A DNA stretch of 64,000 nucleotides from Utricularia gibba (taxonomy: Eukaryota; Streptophyta; Magnoliopsida; Lamiales; Lentibulariaceae): NCBI GenBank assembly GCA_002189035.1, contig NEEC01000011.1:2852001-2916000 (forward strand). Direction: 5' to 3'. Shown piece by piece: positions 12,028 to 26,033 of this stretch. Below the pieces are notes generated by a model. The model saw nothing but the letters and a program-made list of their open reading frames with translations, did no database searches and was not told the DNA's origin. Each line of letters starts with the position of its first letter. Within the stretch, counting starts at the first letter, position 1. A program made the position numbers and the translations under genes.

Positions 12028-15000
12028 TCACGCCCTACGTGAATCTTTGTAGCAGACGAAGTGAACGATCGTCGTGCCGTTCGGGTACACTGCAAAGACG
12101 CTGGTTCCGATCTTTTTCCGGCAAAGAGAACACATGCTGTCCCCAGTAATCTTCACAACACCTTTCCTTAGACCGTACAGTTCATTTTTCACCTGTCAAA
12201 GTTTTTGTAGCCATGAGCTGAAAACAACCACATTTGGAAAAGCTAAGTGCTTGTGGTGCAGGTACAGTAGCTAACATCCAAGCTGCATAATGGGGATCCC
12301 AGACATGCAAACTCGAGCAACCAACAAGAATCATCAAAGCGCAGGAGATGGCAAACCTGTATGTTTTCACTCTCTCTCAAGTTCTTTATCACCGAGAGGT
12401 TCCGATACGATTCACTGGATTTCCTCAGGAGGGGTTCAAGAAATGGAAGAAGATTCTGCATTACACCAAAAGTTAAAGCATGGAGGACACATCTGTGTGG
12501 CACTTGAGACAGCGAGCTTTTACCTTCAGCTTGGTTTCCTTGGGAAGCAGTCGCAAGGCTTGTGCTCCATTTATTCGGTCCCATCGTTTGCTCAGCAGAT
12601 CAAGGACCTTATCCAGCATGATGCTGGGAATCCCTTCCTCAGTAGCCTCCTCAGTTTCAGGATCACTCCTTTCATTGCCAGTGCCGTTTTGAATGAACCG
12701 GGACTCCTCAGCAACCTCAATTTCTGCAATTTTCTTACCCATCAGAGGCTTGCTTTTTGCAGCAGAAACGACCTTTTGAGTTCCTGAACTCCCGGTTGAA
12801 GCGATGTCTGTGATTCTTTTTTCCATGTTTTTCGTGTGCTTTAGAGGGTTCAAGTAAATTTGAAGCAGGCTGAGGTAGATGCTTCCAGACGACTTGGCTG
12901 ATTGCAGGCGGGCTGACTCGTAGACACGATCACAGTAGGCCAGTGCCATTTCAGGAACATTAAGCTGGAAAATAGTTGGAGGAGGATCAGGCCCCTTCTG
13001 ATTACAAACAACAGCATTTTATCAGAACCTTATGGATGTATATGGAGAGAGCAAGCTCGTGCTGGTTCATCCTCCCCAGTAGAATTGCGCGTTCTTCATA
13101 CAGTGCATCTCGTGGAAGACTGCTCAATGAAGCTTCTGGTTTGTACCTAGCAACGCTCTCCAAAGCAGACAGAAGTTTCTTCCTTGTAGGACAATACGTT
13201 TTCTCATCCCACTGCTGCTTAGAACGAAGGTCTGCATACCAATCAAGCACCTCTGAAAGATACAATTGTACCTGCCATTGGACATCACATGGACTAGTGC
13301 TTTATGAACTGAAGTTGCAGGGAATGGACAACTCTGGAGAAATGAAAACATACCATTTCATTCTGGAGATTTCCTGAGACACTGTTCTCATTCATTGAAA
13401 TCATGAGTTCCAAATACGTAGCTTGCATGTTTGCAGCATGTTGTTTCAGATACGAATTCACAATATCAGCAGGAATGTTTCCAGATAAGAAGAGATTGAT
13501 TGTTTCATTAGGACATTTTTCAAGAACCAGCGTTGAGAACTCCAGGACAAGCATTGGATCAGTTCCACAGAGAGGCTGAAAGACAAATAACTGCATGAAA
13601 CAGAAGGACACCAAGTCTATCAGACGTCTGTTAGTTATAGTGACAACTTACTTTGAGATAATCAATTATCATTTCAGGTTTGAATGTCTGGGCAAGCTCA
13701 GCTGGTGGGTTGCTTGAGATAGCCATTTCAACCAATTTGTGAAGAAGATTTAGTGCCTCACGATGCATACTGTTCCATCTGTAGAGTTCTATTAGACAAC
13801 GATTTTGGTTTTTCTCCTTCAGAAACTCCTCACATATTTTCACATCACAGTAGTTAAGACCCTTCAGCAGATCCAAAGCAGCTGAAGCTTGCCCTGTCAA
13901 CAGAAGAGCCTGAAGCAATGCTGTGTCAAGTATAGCTGCAGTATCCCGGGCAACTGAACTGATCGGTGGATTTGCACGTCCCTGCAAGTTTAAGAAGAGC
14001 ATCTGAAGAGTAAGTACATGAAGAAAAGTGAAAAGCACAAAACCGGTCCAGATTGCTCAGGATGATTTGTCATTCTCCTAAGAGAAACAGATAAGTTTAA
14101 TGCCAAGAAGTGTATATATAAATCACCTTGTTGAACTTTTTCAAGCGACTGCTTCCATAGGAAACAAATATATCAGAAACAACTTCCTCAGTTCCCTCTG
14201 CAGCAGCCTTATCAATGCTGCTGTGTCTTTTTTTCTGCAAAAAAATTGTGAGGGCCATGAGAGAATTATGGCTCGTTTTCCTTGACTCCTGATATTCATA
14301 CTCCTCTGAGTCAAATGCAGGAGGCACTGACGACTCCATGTCATCAGACATGGCAGACAAACCACGCGAAATAGTTGATGTATCTCCAGTCCCATCCTTG
14401 AATATCTCAGGCTCAGGTATGACAGATGACTTGGGAAGAACTATAGAAGGATACAAGGAAAGCACATAACCGATTTCCACTTGAGATGCAAGAAAATGCT
14501 CCATGGCTTGCTCGTAGCTTTGGTTTTCAAACAAATGATGAGCGTACCTGTGCACATGACAAATTCAGCATAGGTGATGGGCATGAACAAGCTACCCTAA
14601 ACATCACCACACAAGACTTGCATTATGTCATAGCTTCTAGAAGTGCGATAGAAATCCATTTCATTTCTTTCAACCCCAACAAATCAACAAAGATGATACT
14701 TGATTACCTAACATGAATTGACTGCTCTTTTGCAGCCCTAAGGTCTAAATCTTCTGGCGGGAGTAACTTGCATAATGACAGGGCTTCCTCAAAATTTCCT
14801 GAAGCTGTTAGCTGTATTATCTGGACAAGATTCAAAGATAAGTGACTGTGGGTAAAACATGTTCAGACACAAGAAAATTCAATCACATAACAAAGTTCAG
14901 AAAACAAACTCTGTGAAGAGCAATAACATAGCAAGGAAAAAAACAATATCATATCTTGATTCAATACATATTGGACTTCAACAGTTGAGGAAAATGTCAC

Positions 15001-16737
15001 ATCCAGATTGATCAATAGTAGACTACAGGATTTTCACTTATGAGAAATAAAAGTTTAGAACTCAAGAGGATCACTAACGGCATTATTGTGAACCTAAACT
15101 AACTAGTGAAGTAGCTATCCCTGGAAGAAGTACCTGTGCGCCTAAAGGAACAGAAAACAAGCCTGAGATTGATTTCTCAAGAGCTACAATAACAGCACAA
15201 GTGCTTTGAATGATGTGACGTGCATTGCGAAGAGCAACTGTTTGCACAAGTGGATAAGGATCACGAAGAGATCGAATCTGGAAATCCAAAAAAAAAAAAA
15301 ATGATATCCTAACCTAATATATCAGAGAGAAAAGACATCATGAAAGAAAAAGGTCAAAAAAAACAAAGGTACCTCAACATGCCTTGGCAAGAGACCTACT
15401 GCATATTGCTTGTGAATAACTACAGCCACAGGGGCTTCTGACCAGCAAATTCTGCCATCCTGAAGAAGCTTGCCATTTTGGTCCACGAACACTCCAATAT
15501 TATCCTATAAGAGATTCTCATCATTTTCATGGTAAAGAACATTAATTTGGTTAAATCATGTAGATGACATTCTTGTAAATCATGACCTGAGCATTAAAAA
15601 CAATTGTTTACTTTACAAGCAAAGGAAACAGCCAGCATTTTTAATTTCCAGTGTTTTAGCATCCATCAGGTCCGTCCGAAGAAGATTTCAAATTTTTCCC
15701 TTTTTCTTTCAAAGAGGTACTACTTATGAAACAGGTAGAATGCGTGATGCACTGTGACTTCTTAAACTCATTTATCAAGCAGCGATAACTGCTAAAAAGT
15801 GAAAACTGCTAATGACCTAAATTACATCCAAGGCTAACCTTAACATGTAACAAGATAGAAATATTACTTTCCCAAGCAGAAGCTGTCCAGACGGAAGAGA
15901 TAATACTAAAGGAGGGGCAGTCCTCCCCGAAGGAAAGACCTCAGACAAGGCGCCATTTGATGTGTTCAAAATTAAGTAATCCTTTCGTATCCCTAAACAT
16001 ATATTCTCACCACACCATGACATTGACTTGACTGTATCAGGAACACCAAGTTCCCTCACTTCCACAAACCCCCGCCCACCTGTAAAAGCAGTTGAGGTTA
16101 TCAGATATTTGTTTCTGGGGCATTAGAGACACACTACAGATTTCCCAAAGGAAAAAAAACAAACGCGAAATGGCAGGGAAAATGGGCATATCTGCATAAA
16201 ATCCCACCTTAGAAGTAGCAAAAAGACCGGAACTTTATAACCTGGAGTACTAAAAAGAGATGGATATGTACAAGAACATAACATGCAATCTTTACCCTCA
16301 TGTCTAAAAATGCAAATCCTCTTCTGCCGCGCGAAGCACAAAAGACCCCGCTTTTCGTCCCAGGAGTAGGCGTTTGCCCCTTTGGCCTTTGTAATCACTG
16401 CAAATGTCTCAAAATTAGGAAGCCTATGAAACGCGATGGACTCCGAGAGCGAGACAAGAAGATCCCTCGATTTGAGAACCTCCATCGTGAGCATAGGCTT
16501 TCTAGAGAAGCCATTGACTGCGCGCAGGAGAACGTACGGTTCTTTATTCAGATGTGAGTCTTCCGCATATAAATCGACTGTGGGCGAGATGGATCCGGCG
16601 GAGGATCCAGGGCCGTAGATTCTCAGGGAACCGTCGGAAACAGAAACTATAAGGGTGGAACCATAAGACGCGATCGCATCAATTCTCAAAGAAGTATCTT
16701 GGACAAGATGGAACAAATCATAGGCGCTGTGCACCAT
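12028..16737 (-). CDS. VPS39: VPS39/VAM6-like HOPS subunit, 12 exons
   Basis: Tethering subunit of HOPS, which drives fusion with the vacuole; essential for embryo development in Arabidopsis. Exons from the 5' end: 16737-16296, 16079-15868, 15504-15373, 15277-15134, 14820-14708, 14547-14127, 13981-13652, 13575-13354, 13271-13029, 12964-12534, 12455-12357, 12192-12028. The N-terminal half is a citron-homology (CNH) beta-propeller (AVITKAKGANAYSWDEKRG, PDTVKSMSWCGENICLGI). The Vps39 domain 1 and clathrin-type repeats follow (YAHHLFENQSYEQAMEHF, ALLQALLLTGQASAALDLLK), then a Vps39 domain 2 with a CSLC motif near the end. The start at MVHSAYD matches the family; an upstream GTG in frame is not used. 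Every junction keeps phase, so this long gene shows no break. Confidence 0.95.
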
Positions 16738-18428
16738 CACTCAACTCCAGGCACCGTTCGTCACTCTCCTCTCCCAGCGAAAACAAAAAATGCCCTATCA
16801 GGAATTGCCGCGCTACTCACCTCTCCCCCGCTCATCCCCTGAAGCTTCAATGGAGAATCAGAGATGCCGAAATCACACAACTCGCAGAGAGGTACTATTT
16901 CTCTACCAAAAATTTGATTTTCCTTATGGAATAAACATATACATACCCAATCGCGATTTCATATCCAAAATCGCATCTTTTTTTATCTCCGTTCTCTTCC
17001 ATATCCCTTGAAACAAGATTCTCGTACCCTGTCTTCCTGATTTCCGAGTCTTGTATATTCTGAACGCCATTAGCCTTGTATCAACAACACACAAAAACAC
17101 GTGTTTTATATACTTTTTAATGTATTATAAATACATTTATTAAATATTTAATATTATTTTACAATTATAGATTCAATTTTAAATGAGAGTTAATTTAATT
17201 TGAATCCATGATTCATTGAGTAATGAATTGAATTAATTTATTTAATTTTTAATATTATAAATATAATTAAAAATTAATAAACCATTCTCGATCCAAAATA
17301 TATAGTACGTGTTCTATCATTTGAAATTTTATATAAATATAGTCAGTTTTGATATTATAAAAATGTTTTTTGAAATGTTGTAAATTTAATATATATGATA
17401 TAAATGTATTTTAAATTAAATAATGATTGAATGGTATATTTTAAAAATTAATCTATTATTTAATTTATAATTTTAATATTGAGAATTCGAATTTTTAAAA
17501 ATTAAATCAAATCAATTCAAAAAATTATGTATACAAGAATCATGTGCACAATTAATTAAATCGCCCCACAAATCCCAGTTGTTGCACGTTGCCTCCTCTT
17601 TTTAACCCCTTGGGTCGTTCCTTTGACGTTGACTTGGGTAATGCCACGTCATCATGAATTTCGTAATAAAAATATTGCGTTAATTAATAAGATAGGGTCA
17701 GGAGGAGAGGAGACGAGATACGGGAGGGCGGGATCCGACACGGCTGAAGTCATCCCTTCGGAGCACATCTTATATTTTACGTGATTAGGACACGCCAATG
17801 AGATATTTTTGAATAAAATAATGAATTATAATAATAATAAAACAGAGTGCGGGCCCCACTGGGATTGAGTTCAGTGGCTGGAGACAATACCAGCGCAGGC
17901 GCCCACAGAGACGGCGCTTAAATCCGGCTTCCGGTATGAGGTTTTCCACATTACCAGGAAGCGGAGTCGGGTCCCATCTGACGGCCGAGACTGTGGGCGG
18001 GTTCCGAACCGCCGGTTGACGCGGCCACGTGATGGCCACAAGTGTGGTGATCCCTTTTGGTTCACGTTGCCTCCTCCCCCACTGCCAACTTCTACCCTTC
18101 ACCTCCTTCTCTGTGTACTCACTCATCGCACAATTATTTTAATGCATGATTCATCTCTTGATTGGATTATCTCTTCGTGAATGATTGTTTGTGGTTGTGG
18201 GTTTTCCTGGGAATCGGAAAATTTTGAGACAATTTGTGCAGGGAATGAGGAGAGCTTGGGATGTCGGCAGGAGACGTGTTTGATGACAACTAAAGTGCAG
18301 CCTGAAAACTGCATGCTAATAATTCCCATTGATGCCGAACTAGGCAACCCGCCCCGTAATGCAGAACACAATACGACACGTCATGATCAGAACCCTATCA
18401 TTCCCCTATCTTGATCTGAGTGACTGAG
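16738..18428. other. Intergenic between VPS39 and LBD gene
   Basis: Shared upstream region of two divergent genes. 17100-17560 is very AT-rich, with A/T runs only. 17700-18120 is GC-richer and includes an open frame on the minus strand (17785-18126), but without any known domain. No RNA gene or repeat family is recognised. Confidence 0.45.
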
Positions 18429-18435
18429 TATATAT
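18429..18435 (+). promoter_or_regulatory. Probable TATA box of the LBD gene
   Basis: TATATAT lies about 64 bases before the LBD start codon, a normal distance for a plant gene with a short leader. Confidence 0.5.
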
Positions 18436-18498
18436 CTGGACTCTGACTCGCTCTGGATTCTCGAGGATTTTCCATCTTTCTTTGCTCTTTCTCTAAGT

Positions 18499-19220
18499 AT
18501 GCGTGTGAGTTGCAATGGCTGCCGTGTGCTTCGAAAGGCCTGCAGTGAAAACTGCACCATTAGGCCTTGCTTGCAGTGGATCAGAAGCCCTGATTCTCAG
18601 GCCAACGCCACCGTCTTCCTCGCCAAATTCTATGGCCGCGCCGGCCTCACCAATCTTATCAATGCCGGCCCACCCCATCTCCGCCCAGGTGTGCCCCCCT
18701 CCCTTTCGTCTGGTTCGATTTGAAAGAGCTTTAGTTTTCATGCATAAATAATGTTTGTGTGTTTTGGGGACGCTGCAGCTATATTCAGGTCTCTGCTATA
18801 CGAAGCGTGTGGGCGGATCGTGAATCCGATCTACGGGTCGGTGGGTTTGTACGAGTCCGGGAGCTGGCAGGTTGTTCACGACGCGGCGGAGGCGGTGCTT
18901 AGAGGCGCGCCGATCCCGACAGACGGGGCGGGTTTGCGAAGGCGTGCGACATCCGACACGTTTGTAAGGAGGATAACTACCATGCCTTGAACCGGGTGCG
19001 GTCACGGCGCCGGTTCAAGCGGACCGCGAATTCCGCCCAAGTCTCGAGTCATTCGTCTTCTCCCATGAGCGATCACCACCACCACTACCATCACTCCGAC
19101 GCGGCGGAGACGGACATCAAACTACAAAGAGACATCCAGAGTTCGTCGGACCCAGCAGCCTTCTCCGACGGGGACTTGAGAAACGCAGAAATCCATCTGA
19201 ATCTAACTCTGGGGTTGTGA
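18499..19220 (+). CDS. Class II LOB-domain (LBD) transcription factor
   Basis: Nuclear transcription factor. Class II members (LBD37-42) act in nitrogen/anthocyanin and metabolic control. Exon 1 is 18499-18688 and exon 2 is 18779-19220, the usual two-exon layout with the intron inside the LOB domain. The zinc-finger-like C-block CxxCxxxRKxCxxxC ([15 protein letters not shown]) lies at residues ~5-20. The [24 protein letters not shown] segment typical of class II follows, then [22 protein letters not shown]. After [10 protein letters not shown] the frame runs out of register. One extra base in the GGGTTT run at 18930-18935 restores the class II ACDIRHV motif, [10 protein letters not shown] and the ending LNLTLGL. 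A His-rich patch (residues ~190-200) is also present. Single-base assembly error is the likeliest cause. Confidence 0.88.
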
Positions 19221-20208
19221 CGCTCGAGTGGGCATGCTAATTCACCGGCCGGCTCCCCCCGCGGCGCTCCGAGAAGCGGCTTCATCCTGCTTCCTGGGAG
19301 TAAATTCAATGGCCGAGATCATCTCCTCACTGTTCTGTCAGACTTATCCTCTTCACTGTATTTCATTTTATATTTGGGTGTTCCAAAATGCCAAGTTCGG
19401 TTCGGTTCGGCCACTGACCGCAGCCACAGCTGACAGTTCCTGCGCTGGTTGACCATCCCTCATTTAACGCAGACACCAACTTCGTCACATCATTCTCTCA
19501 AAAACATTTATGACGACATTATTTAATTTTTTAACAAACATATTATCACGTAAACAAATTTTTAAATATCCCTCATTCGATTCCCACCAATGTTTCAATT
19601 AGGGCTTCAACCTTTCCCTTGTTGATATCTATTTGATTAAATTTAATAGAACTACAGTTAAATCAACAATTTAAGTTTCATTTATATGATACTATTCATG
19701 TTTTGCATTTAATTTTCACAATTTTAGGTTATTTATATTTTTTATCTATCTTCACAAAATCTCATTGTTTGTTTCATACGTAATCAATAAAGAATTTGAC
19801 TACGTTTACTCCCATAAGACCTTACATACAAATAGCTCGTGGAAACATTTATGATTTTTTAAAAATTTTAAAATATTGGATGTTCCAATATGATTTTAAA
19901 AAATATTTACTATAATGTGATAAAATTACTCACCCTATATATAATTTTTTGTGATCAGTGTGTAAGAGATAAATGGAATGCGGTATTTTTATAGATGATC
20001 GTGATGTTCCATCCAACCCACAAGAATCAAGTATTTGATTTTATTATTTTAAAATTATTTTTTTTAAAAAAATCACTTCTAATAAAATATAAATTACAAT
20101 GTGCTTATTTTTTAAATAATAATATCTTATTTTTGAAATATGAATGCATCACATTTATTAATTTTACAAGTAACATAATACGTAGGGCAAGCTTGGTTGC
20201 AGCGATTG
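19221..20208. other. Intergenic between LBD and GGPPS 3' ends
   Basis: Convergent 3' flanks. From about 19480 to 20190 the DNA is AT-rich with no coding signal. Nothing else is seen. Confidence 0.5.
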
Positions 20209-22133
<1,925 letters not shown>

Positions 22134-22760
22134 GTGATTCGCTCATCTCTCGCACGTGCAGCGGCTCCGTTCTTCGGTGGTGGTTTTCAAGGTCTCACCG
22201 TCTTGTCGAAGGCTGGGGACCACATCAGTAGCGGGTCTTTGTTTATGCGTGGGGCGGTTTTCTGGGAACCAAATGAACCTCATTTCTTGGAAGAGTTTCA
22301 TATGCCCTGGCCTAAAGTCAACGAAGTTCTCATCAGAAACAAAGGGTAATGATGTTGTTTTTATTCTAGTTTCTGGTGTTTTAACTTTGAAATTTATCGA
22401 TGGAAACCGAAGGTGGGCGGATGAAATTTTCGTGACATCATACGATTTCGTTAATGTTCCGTTTGTGGATGTTTATACTCCAAAAGTTGAATTTTCTCAC
22501 TTGAATAATCCTTCCGTAGCGTGTGGAGTTTGCCACTCGGATCTGTTGTGATCAAAGGGGAGTTTCCTTTTTCCAATCCTTGCATTGTTGGGCATGCGAT
22601 CACTAGTGAAGTGGTTGAACACGGGCCACTTTCTGATAGTGAAAATCATTGATAGGCTTGTTGATTTTTAAACCCTTGATTATATTCTTCCACATGGTGC
22701 AGAGGTCTGTTCTGGTGATCCCGTTTCTGTGATTGGCATCAAAGGTGGGGGACCAAGACA
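22134..22760 (+). pseudogene. Decayed zinc alcohol dehydrogenase fragment
   Basis: Related to the plant GroES-like zinc alcohol dehydrogenases with an N-terminal targeting segment (I recall At5g63620). Recognisable pieces in order are LFMRGAVFWEPNEPHFLEEF (22236-22295), VACGVCHSDL (~22517-22546), VIKGEFPFSNPCIVGHAITSEVVEHGPL (~22550-22635) and GAEVCSGDPVSVIGIKGGG (~22695-22755), the last being a damaged Rossmann GxGxxG. Between the blocks there are stops, a frameshift after HSDL and a large deletion of most of the cofactor domain. The zinc-site GHE has become GHA. There is no good ATG. It is a dead copy. Confidence 0.8.
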
Positions 22761-23200
22761 ATAACTGATGATGATGGAGATGCTGGAATTGTTAAATTTT
22801 GTTTTGTCTTCTCTTGTTATTTCACTTATACGGTGATGGCTCTGCATTGACGTGGAAAACATTGTAGCCCCGCGATTGTTGAGCTTATGTGATGTACAAC
22901 CTCGATTCTTTATGGTATGATAACCTGGGACTGGTCTTTTATATGCACCGTTGGACTCAAGCAGTCAGTGTAGGATAAACATGAGAAGAACAAGACTGAC
23001 ATTTGGCCCATTTTTGCCGCGTAGTTCCGTAGGCTGGAATTGTGTATTCGTGGAACTCTCATGACTCTCAACACAATGAGAGAGCCACGTAGCAATTTGC
23101 CGCCCACGTGGCCATGCCAATGCCACCCTGCATTGCTCCCCCCATAAGAGCACAAGATGAATGAAGATGGAGATTCAAGTGGATGAACTCCTGATTCACG
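22761..23200. other. Spacer before the cupin gene
   Basis: No coding signal. It should contain the promoter and leader of the vicilin-like gene; a GCCACGT/CACGTGGC pair near 23093-23115 resembles G-box cores, common in seed and ABA-controlled promoters. That reading is inference only. Confidence 0.35.
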
Positions 23201-25336
23201 ATGTTCAACTGTAAGAAGAAGAGCTCATTTTGTGTTCTAATCCCTTTCCTTCTTCTGTTTGTTTGTCATGTTTCTCCCGCCATTGGAGGAGTCAAGAATG
23301 AGGTTTCATGGAGGTTGGTAAAAAGGGAAGAAAGGAAGTCTCTTTTCACCAACGAATATGGAGAGATCTCTGCTGTTCAGCTCTCCGATAAAATCAGCGG
23401 CCCTGGCGTCCTCAACTTCTTCACCTTGGAACCCAACTCCTTGCTCCTTCCGCACATTCTGCATGCACCAATGGTGTTCTATGTCCAAACCGGTAATCAC
23501 TTTGGGTTGTTTGTTTAGCTTTATAACTCCGAATCTAATGTTACAAATGTATGCTAGGGAGTGGTAGGTTAAGCTGGACGAGCAGTGATCATGTCAAGAG
23601 CGTGGATCTACGCCCTGGAGACGTGTACACCTTGGAGGAGGGAACTGTTTTCTTCATTCACAGCAATTTGGAAACTTCCCAGAGAAACAAACTTCGAATC
23701 CAGGCCATTTTCTCCAACTATGGTTCCACGGTGAGTACCTTACATGATGACCAATCCTGTTGGTTCCACATCTTCCTCGTTGATGTGTACTATCCTTCTG
23801 TAGGAAGAAATATCAATGCAACCTTACACGAGCATCTCCGAGTCTGTTCTCGGGTTCGACCGGAAAGTTCTGCAAGCCGCTTTCAAGGTATGTATAGCAC
23901 ATTAGCATCAAGGATGAGCTTATATCATTTAGTATCACTCAAAGGTGCTTGCTGTATTTATGCCTTTATGCTTCGTGGGAGTGAAGTAGCCTTTCTGTTG
24001 CAAATGGCCAGGTTCCCGTCGAAGTAATTGATGGGCTGTTAGGCGGAGTCAGGCAGCCGGAGATAGTACACGGGACGACAAAGGAGGAGGAGACTAAGAA
24101 AAAGAGAACCTGGACAATGGTGGACAAGATTCGTCTTGTCCAAAGATTAGTAATGAAAAAGAACGCGAAAGCAAGTGAAAAGGCCTTCAATGTTTTGAAA
24201 GAGCAAAAAGATTTTGTGAATGAGAATGGATGGAGCACTACTGTTACCAAGAAGAAGCTCTCCACATTAAAAAGCTCAAACATCGGTGTGTTCATGGTCA
24301 ACTTGACAGCAGTAAGTTTTCACATGGTTGGATTATTTATCTTTTAGCCTTCTTATGAACATTGGATTGTGTGGTTGCCTACAGGGCTCGATGATGGGAC
24401 CGCACTGGAACCCGACGGCCGGCGAGATCGCGGTGGTGGCGGAGGGGCGGGGGATGGTGTCGTTGTGGGGTGGAAACAAAAGCATGAGATTTGAAGTTGG
24501 AGTAGGGGATGCGTTTGTTGTGCCAAGGTACCATCCCATGGTTCAAATTGCATTCAGCAACGAGACGTTGGTGTTGGTGGGATTCAGTTCTTCAGCTAAG
24601 AGGAACCATCCGCAGTTTATGGCGGGAGAGCATCGGTTTTGCGAACACTGGACAGGAATGTCGTTGCGAGATCGTATAACATGAACACGACGTTGGTGGA
24701 TCGGATTTTGGAGTCGCAGAATGAGTCAGTAATACTCAAGTGTGTGTCTTGTGCAGAGGAGGAATGGAGGGCTATGGAACAAGAAAGGAGGAGGGAGGAA
24801 GAGGAGGAGAGACGGAGGCGTGAGGAGGAGGAAGCAAAAAGGCAAGAAGAAGAGAGAAGAAGACACCAGGAGGAAGAGGAGGCTGAGGAAAGAGAGCGTG
24901 AAGAAGAAGAAGAAGCAAGAAAGCGGGAAGAAGAGAGAAGAAGGCATGAAGCAGAAGAGGAGGAGGCAAGAAGACAGCGGGAAGAGGAGGAAAGAAGGCG
25001 TGAGGCGGAAGAGGAAGCAAGAAGACAGGAAAAAGAGAGAAGGAGACGGGAAGAAGAAGAAGAAGAAGAAGAAGAAGAAGAAGAAGAAGCGAGAAGGCAG
25101 GAAGAGAAGAGGAGAAAATTTCAAAGGAGGAAGCCGAGAAAGCAAGAAAGCGAGAAGAGGAGAAAAGGAGGCGAGAGGAAGCTGAAAAGAGAGAACCTGA
25201 AGAGGAGGAAGGTGAAACAAGGGAGGAGGAACAAGCAGCAGAGCAAGAAAGAAAATGGGAGGAAGAAATGGGAAGGGAAGAGGAAGAAGCAAAGCGAATA
25301 GCCCCTGCTGTTATCAAGCTAAAGCAACAAGCCTGA
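23201..25336 (+). CDS. Two-cupin vicilin-like protein with Glu/Arg-rich tail
   Basis: Secreted seed-storage-type cupin, related to Arabidopsis At4g36700/At2g18540. Exons: 23201-23492, 23558-23730, 23814-23887, 24012-24311, 24385-25336. A signal peptide is plain at residues ~8-28 (SFCVLIPFLLLFVCHVSPAIGG). Cupin 1 includes VFYVQTGSGRLSW and DLRPGDVYTLEEGTVFF; cupin 2 includes GPHWNPTAGEIAVVAEGRG and GDAFVVPRYHPM. A highly charged tail of ~150 residues made of EE(R/K)RR units follows and ends IAPAVIKLKQQA. The frame breaks twice, at TTTT (24637-24640) and AAAA (25115-25118); one added base in each gives a continuous protein in register with the family (LRTLDRNVVARS, then ISKEEAEKARKREEE). The antisense frames over the tail are composition artefacts. 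Confidence 0.85.
25050..25089 (+). repeat. GAA microsatellite inside the cupin tail
   Basis: About thirteen GAA units in a row encode poly-glutamate within the charged tail. A run like this is expected to vary in length between individuals without changing the frame. Confidence 0.85.
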
Positions 25337-25586
25337 TCGTATAATGTGCTTTAGCCCAAACCATGAATAACATGTACCCTTTGACAACAAAAAACAAACA
25401 AATTCAGGTAGCAAACCAAAACAATGCATCTAACGTATGCCTTTGGTTTGACTATACAACAACTAGGCTAGAGGCTACATCTTCATCCTGCTTTTCAAAT
25501 ATTTAAGCAGTCATTTGTAGTTTTCCTTTTAATATCTGAACAAAAAACAAAGTCAACGGGATCACAGACAGACCTCTTCCGAGGCA

Positions 25587-26033
25587 ATGGCCGTTTTCCT
25601 CTTGCAGCTAATCCTCTCATTCATCGCAGTTGCTTTTAATCTGCTGACCCCACTCATCCTAATGGCTTCTGCTCACGCCATCGTTCAACTGACCAGAATC
25701 TCCAAAGCCGCCGAAAATGGCGGCGAGCGGGTGGTAGAACTTGTGAGGGATGCAGCGGGATCATGTCTGGAGTATCTGCTGGTGGCCGTATCCCAAGCCT
25801 CAAAGTTACTGGTTTCTTCCATTTATGATCTTGCAAGAAATGGGGCTTCGAGATCATGGACGGCAGTCATGGAGGCCGTGTCGGAATCCTCAGACACTGC
25901 GGGAACGCAGGCGCTGGGGCTGCACGAAGAGGTGATGCAAGCTGTGACGGAGATGGTTAGCAAAATTGTGACAGACTTTATTAATAACGGGAAGGCAGCT
26001 ATTTCCTATGTGAACCAGAATGTCTTCTCTTGA
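25587..26033 (+). CDS. Small protein with N-terminal membrane segment, unknown
   Basis: Intact single-exon frame of 148 codons starting MAVFLLQLILSF. The first ~30 residues form one long hydrophobic helix that could be a signal anchor or an uncleaved signal peptide. The rest is alternating hydrophobic and polar, consistent with amphipathic helices (LEYLLVAVSQASKLLVSSIYDL, residues ~61-82). There is no cysteine-rich, catalytic or known domain. The frame is clean with an ATG in good context and lies just downstream of the cupin gene on the same strand. I recall similar short plant proteins but no function, so none is given. Confidence 0.65.
   Translation: MAVFLLQLILSFIAVAFNLLTPLILMASAHAIVQLTRISKAAENGGERVVELVRDAAGSCLEYLLVAVSQASKLLVSSIYDLARNGASRSWTAVMEAVSESSDTAGTQALGLHEEVMQAVTEMVSKIVTDFINNGKAAISYVNQNVFS

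Noticed and set aside
17100-17560. AT-rich stretch as a MITE or matrix-attachment element
   Set aside because: No terminal inverted repeats or target-site duplication could be found by eye; base composition alone is not evidence.
24726-25317. Long antisense frames over the cupin tail rich in Leu, Ser and Phe
   Set aside because: They are the complement of GAA/GAG-rich codons; the composition alone opens these frames.
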